From an uncultured Spirochaetaceae bacterium (GTDB taxonomy: Bacteria > Spirochaetota > Spirochaetia > Sphaerochaetales > Sphaerochaetaceae), in NCBI GenBank assembly GCA_944389505.1, contig CALXMP010000001.1, positions 248,001 to 312,000 of the forward strand: a stretch of 64,000 nt of DNA, read 5' to 3'. Both the position numbers and the translations under genes were made by a program. Below the pieces are notes generated by a model, which was not told the DNA's origin, did no database searches, and worked only from the letters and a program-made list of their open reading frames with translations. Positions 61,370 to 64,000 of this stretch are shown here, piece by piece (the first letter of the stretch is position 1; each line of letters starts with the position of its first letter).

Positions 61370-61870
61370 ATGATATATAGATTTGTAAGAGAGAGTGATG
61401 CTTCTGCATACCTTGAATTTTTCAGAGTTGTTGTCTCTGAAACAGATAATCTTGCGTGTTCTGCCAAGGAAGCGGCAGCGATGACAGTAGAGGATGAACA
61501 ATCTTTTATCAGGAATACAAATGGCTCTGGCTCTTTTTCTATTATTGCTGTAGCAGATGGTAGCATATGCGGTTCCTGCGATATTCGAATACAGAATAGA
61601 AAGCGCCTGAGGCATCGTGCAGAGATGGGAATTGCAGTCAGAAAAGAATATTGGGGGGCAGGCATTGCACAGCATCTTCTTGAAGAAGCGATAGCAGAAG
61701 CGAAGAGACGTGGAATCAGGATAATCGGCCTGACTGTCCGGGCTGATAATAAAAGAGCTATAGCTTTCTACAAAAGAAATGGTTTTGAATTTTCAGGTGG
61801 GCTCAGAATGCTGTTCTGCCTAGGTGGTAATTATGTTGATGGCGAACAATATGAACTTCTGCTGAAGTAG
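61370..61870 (+). CDS. GNAT family N-acetyltransferase
   Basis: 166 aa, single GNAT domain. The acetyl-CoA loop is IAVRKEYWGAGIAQHLLEEAI (Q/R-x-x-G-x-G/A-like), then IIGLTVRADNKRAIAFYKRNGFE. Resembles the RimJ/RimL-like group that acetylates small molecules or protein N-termini; the target is unknown. GGAGGG upstream of the ATG. In the AT-rich patch. Confidence 0.85.
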   Translation: MIYRFVRESDASAYLEFFRVVVSETDNLACSAKEAAAMTVEDEQSFIRNTNGSGSFSIIAVADGSICGSCDIRIQNRKRLRHRAEMGIAVRKEYWGAGIAQHLLEEAIAEAKRRGIRIIGLTVRADNKRAIAFYKRNGFEFSGGLRMLFCLGGNYVDGEQYELLLK

Positions 61871-61886
61871 AATATGCTGCAGGAAA

Positions 61887-61999
61887 AGTAAATCCACACT
61901 ATCAGGCAAAACTCGAAACAATTTGGTAAAACTCAACTTTGGAACATGAAGAACGGCTTTATTGTCACCGCCTACTGCGGGCAGAATCTGAGGACATGA
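61887..61999 (+). pseudogene. C-terminal remnant of an unknown gene
   Basis: A plus-strand frame ending in ...MKNGFIVTAYCGQNLRT-stop looks like the C-terminus of a small toxin-like enzyme, with no start codon in place. The direct-repeat motif GGyAAAACTC occurs twice here (61901, 61922) and again at 62701. Confidence 0.35.
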
Positions 62000-62048
62000 G
62001 AGATGCTCGAGCTTGTTCCTTCATAGAAGGAGTATTGATTACTTCCCG

Positions 62049-62624
62049 TTAATAATCCAGAAGCCTCCCGTAATCATTCCAGCTACCATACATTCTTCCT
62101 TTTTTTGTCTCTTCTATTACATGAGAAAGCATCCTTGCGTAAGAAGAGGGATGACGGACTTTACAAAGGGCGAGGTTTGAAAGCCTGATACGTTGATATA
62201 AAGGGTGGAATGTCCGGAATTTTGACCAGACTCTTGCTGCTTTCAATGCGGCCACAACTTCCTTGTCTGGGTTAAATCTTTTCAGACCCATCGGGGGAAG
62301 CACTGCTCTACCCGCATCTGTCATCAGTCCAAGTTTTTCCAGTCTCCGCACCCTCTCTTTGTTGAGCTCTGTCCAGCCTGATGTTGCCCTTCTTGGCGAG
62401 AAGCGTTGCATGGCCTTTCCTGATATCATCCGGATGGTACTATCAATCCAGCCAAAACAGAGGGCTTCCTCCACAGCATCGAGATACCAGAAATGCTCAT
62501 TGTCCACGGGTTTTCCTCTCGTTAAAAAAAGATAGCATTCAGATTCTACAGATGAATTCTCTTCAAGCCATTCCCTGAATTCGTGCCTTGTGGTAATAAA
62601 TGCGAGGATATTCTGATATTCCAT
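62049..62624 (-). CDS. YdeI/OmpD-associated (OmdA) family protein
   Basis: 191 aa from MEYQNILAFITTRHEFREWL. AVEEALCFGWIDSTIRMI and KAMQRFSPRRATSGWTELNKERV are the YdeI/OmdA signatures, followed by a helical C-terminal half. Some members are tied to resistance against cationic peptides; mechanism unclear. TATAAT (62631-62636) ends six bases before the ATG, implying a leaderless mRNA. Confidence 0.85.
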   Translation of the reverse strand: MEYQNILAFITTRHEFREWLEENSSVESECYLFLTRGKPVDNEHFWYLDAVEEALCFGWIDSTIRMISGKAMQRFSPRRATSGWTELNKERVRRLEKLGLMTDAGRAVLPPMGLKRFNPDKEVVAALKAARVWSKFRTFHPLYQRIRLSNLALCKVRHPSSYARMLSHVIEETKKGRMYGSWNDYGRLLDY

Positions 62625-62844
62625 ATGCTTATTATAGTAAATCCTGCTTATTACAGAATAGGACGCCAAACCCCCCAGCAAATTCTATCGTTTTCACACT
62701 ATTTGGCAAAACTCCGAGATGGGTAGCTGAAATTTCCAAGGAAATACAGAGGTTGCCGAAATAAGTCTTGAAAACGCCCGATTTCTGGGCTGCTGATAGT
62801 CCCCTGCCGATAACCTGATTCTGAAAATTGCATATGAAGAAATA

Positions 62845-62872
62845 AGGAGCGGCTCCTTGGAATACCGCTCCT
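62845..62872 (-). terminator. tRNA terminator within direct repeat copy 2
   Basis: Minus transcript: AGGAGCGG, a 12-nt loop, CCGCTCCT, then TATTTCTTC. The stem is part of the repeat (62846-62910) also found at 60202-60271. Confidence 0.7.
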
Positions 62873-62910
62873 CGCTGTAAGAAAAGGCTTTGATCACCTT
62901 ATGTGTTTGT
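62846..62910 (+). repeat. Direct repeat copy 2, at the tRNA 3' flank
   Basis: Starts two bases beyond the tRNA 3' end. About 65 bp align with copy 1, 2.64 kb away in the same orientation, with small indels. Marks the edge of the AT-rich patch. Confidence 0.65.
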
Positions 62911-62912
62911 TG

Positions 62913-62985
62913 TGGGCCCTGCTGGATTTGAACCGGCGACCCAAGGATTATGAGTCCTTTGCTCTAACCGCTGAGCTAAGAGCCC
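62913..62985 (-). tRNA. tRNA with CAU anticodon, probably Ile2 (lysidine type)
   Basis: A full cloverleaf of 73 nt: acceptor GGGCTCT/AGGGCCC, D arm with TTAGCTCAGCGGTTAGAGC, anticodon arm AGGACTCATAATCCT (CAU), T loop TTCAAAT. The T stem has one C-A mismatch and CCA is not encoded. The D arm and anticodon arm resemble E. coli tRNA-Ile2 more than elongator tRNA-Met; initiator is excluded (no GGG/CCC anticodon stem, paired 1-72). Confidence 0.88.
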
Positions 62986-63006
62986 TGGCAATAAATACCG
63001 TTCAGT

Positions 63007-63036
63007 ACTTTAACAAGTATGGATACTGAAAGTCAA
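63007..63036 (-). promoter_or_regulatory. tRNA promoter
   Basis: Minus-strand TTGACT (63031-63036), 18-bp spacer, TAAAGT (63007-63012), about 22 bp before the tRNA. Same -10 and spacer as the tct cluster promoter. Confidence 0.55.
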
Positions 63037-63060
63037 CATATCCATAATGTACGCGAATCC

Positions 63061-63089
63061 TGTCCAAAATACCTCCCCTTTGATATAAT
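63061..63089 (+). promoter_or_regulatory. Promoter of the HD-domain gene
   Basis: Extended -10 TGA-TATAAT (63081-63089), with TGTCCA 17 bp upstream as a weak -35. Confidence 0.5.
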
Positions 63090-63110
63090 CCTCGCAATAA
63101 GGAGGAAATC

Positions 63111-63674
63111 ATGGCAACAAGAGAAGAAGCTCTTGAGCTTTTCAGAAAATACAATAAGTCGGAAAGCCTTTACCATCATGCGCTTGAAGTAGAAGCCGTA
63201 ATGAGAGAAGGCGCGGCTAAATTCGGAGAGGATCCGGAATACTGGGGAATCGTAGGTCTTCTTCATGATATCGACTGGGAGATGTTCCCGGAGGAACATT
63301 GCAAGAAGGCTCCGGAACTGCTGAAGGAAATCAATCTTCCAGATGATATGATCCATGCGATATGCTCCCATGGCTATGGTCTTGTCACAGACATCAAGCC
63401 AGAGAGGCAGATGGAGAAATTCCTCTACACAATCGATGAGCTTTCAGGTCTTGTCCATGCAACAGCACTGATGAGACCGGAGAAGATGAAAGGCATCACA
63501 GTCAAGTCAGTAAAGAAGAAATGGAAGGAGAAATCCTTTGCAGCCGGTGTCAACAGGGAGGTAATAGCAAACGGAGCGGAGATGCTCGGGATGGATCTCT
63601 CTGAACTGATGCAGATCACAATCGATGGCATGGCAAAAGTTGCTCCAGAGACTGGACTATGGCCGGAGGACTGA
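63111..63674 (+). CDS. HD-domain phosphohydrolase-like protein
   Basis: 187 aa. YHHALEVEAVMRE gives the first His, GLLHDIDWEMFP the HD pair and ICSHGYGL/YTIDELSG the remaining His and Asp. A hydrolase of nucleotides or another phosphoester; the small single-domain form is common in anaerobes and uncharacterised. AAGGAGG precedes the ATG. Overlaps the next gene by 16 bp. Confidence 0.85.
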   Translation: MATREEALELFRKYNKSESLYHHALEVEAVMREGAAKFGEDPEYWGIVGLLHDIDWEMFPEEHCKKAPELLKEINLPDDMIHAICSHGYGLVTDIKPERQMEKFLYTIDELSGLVHATALMRPEKMKGITVKSVKKKWKEKSFAAGVNREVIANGAEMLGMDLSELMQITIDGMAKVAPETGLWPED

Positions 63675-64000
63675 AGGATATACACAAGGGAATAATATGC
63701 ATAATCATCTCGGCATTCAGCTTTGCCGTGATGAATATGCTTGTGCGTCTCGCTGGCGATATCCCATCAATACAGAAGAGTTTCTTCAGGAATGCGGTAG
63801 CTGCGGTCTTTGCATTGGCCGTCGTTCTGAAGAATCGGCATGATATCACAGTGGATAGAAGGAATATTCCCCTTCTCATACTGCGTTCTGTGCTGGGTAC
63901 TGTCGGAATCCTCTGCAACTTCTACGCAGTCGACCATCTTGTCCTTGCCGATGCATCGATGCTCAATAAGCTTTCGCCGTTCTTCACGCTGATATGCAGT
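63659..64000 (+). CDS. DMT superfamily (EamA-type) transporter, truncated by window end
   Basis: 114 codons visible, no stop. Begins MAGGLKDIHKGIICIIISAF; helix 1 (about 11-30), then helix 2-4 with SFFRNAVAAVFALAVVL and LLILRSVLGTVGILCNFYAV, as in RhaT/EamA drug/metabolite exporters. The ATG lies inside the end of the HD-domain gene, so the two are likely co-transcribed. The rest is outside the window. Confidence 0.8.
   Translation, partial: MAGGLKDIHKGIICIIISAFSFAVMNMLVRLAGDIPSIQKSFFRNAVAAVFALAVVLKNRHDITVDRRNIPLLILRSVLGTVGILCNFYAVDHLVLADASMLNKLSPFFTLICS

Noticed and set aside
62694-62897. Small minus-strand ORF of 67 aa
   Set aside because: It spans the tRNA terminator repeat and has no start signals.
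62913-62985. Initiator tRNA-Met
   Set aside because: The anticodon stem lacks the three G-C pairs and the 1-72 pair is intact.
1-64000. CRISPR array, prophage or insertion sequence
   Set aside because: No evenly spaced repeats, no transposase, integrase or phage structural genes were seen.

Overview
The window looks like chromosome of a Gram-negative-type anaerobic bacterium with moderate GC content, most likely a spirochaete (Spirochaetia, a gut Sphaerochaetaceae- or Treponema-like lineage). This is an inference from the gene set: a Rex redox repressor beside IspH and SecDF-YajC, a tripartite tricarboxylate transporter (TTT), an ammonium transporter fused to PII, a 6-phosphofructokinase of the 'GGxGTxKT' group, many lipobox proteins, and no respiratory genes. 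No rRNA or other decisive marker is present, so the taxonomy is tentative.

Layout. 0.1-5 kb (minus): yajC, secD, secF, ispH and rex, mostly overlapping. 5-12 kb: a metallo-beta-lactamase-fold hydrolase, asd, a pfk-ppx-ppk1 operon joining glycolysis to polyphosphate, and two tandem hotdog thioesterases. 12-17 kb (plus): NADP-type glutamate dehydrogenase coupled to a DUF1846 protein, a sodium-dependent (NSS) transporter, an orphan Hpt protein and a chagasin-like lipoprotein. 17-25.5 kb (minus): an esterase, the arginine operon argCJBD, and a methionine block (acetyl-type MetA, MetY, and an E2/CAT-fold protein). 25.5-29 kb: a small secreted peptide with no normal start codon, a MATE pump, an esterase, an unexplained ~105-nt foldback element and an orphan Vsr-like nuclease. 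29-35.7 kb (minus): a catabolic regulon with a creatinase-like protein, tctC-tctB-tctA, a Gfo/Idh/MocA dehydrogenase and a ROK repressor, driven by a promoter carrying two dyad operators. 35.7-41.8 kb (plus): dnaE, yggT, recG.

41.8-52.9 kb is an efflux and stress block in which most pumps sit beside their own regulator and a recognisable operator: Crp/Fnr with MATE, MarR with a heterodimeric ABC exporter, MerR with MATE, LysE, Ogt and TetR. 53-59.8 kb: a radical SAM/SPASM protein, a YczE-like membrane protein, the Amt-PII fusion with a structured leader, a cupin/HxlR pair and a large Ig-like lipoprotein. 60-62.9 kb is an AT-rich patch of gene remnants (BrnA without BrnT, a frameshifted rhuM, GNAT, YdeI/OmdA-like). 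It is bounded by a ~65-bp direct repeat, one copy of which is the terminator of a tRNA(CAU). The window closes with an HD-domain protein and a truncated DMT transporter.

Cross-cutting signals: translational coupling (ATGA, TGATG, TAATG) is common, and several genes have a -10 box about 6 nt before the ATG and no Shine-Dalgarno sequence, which suggests leaderless mRNAs.
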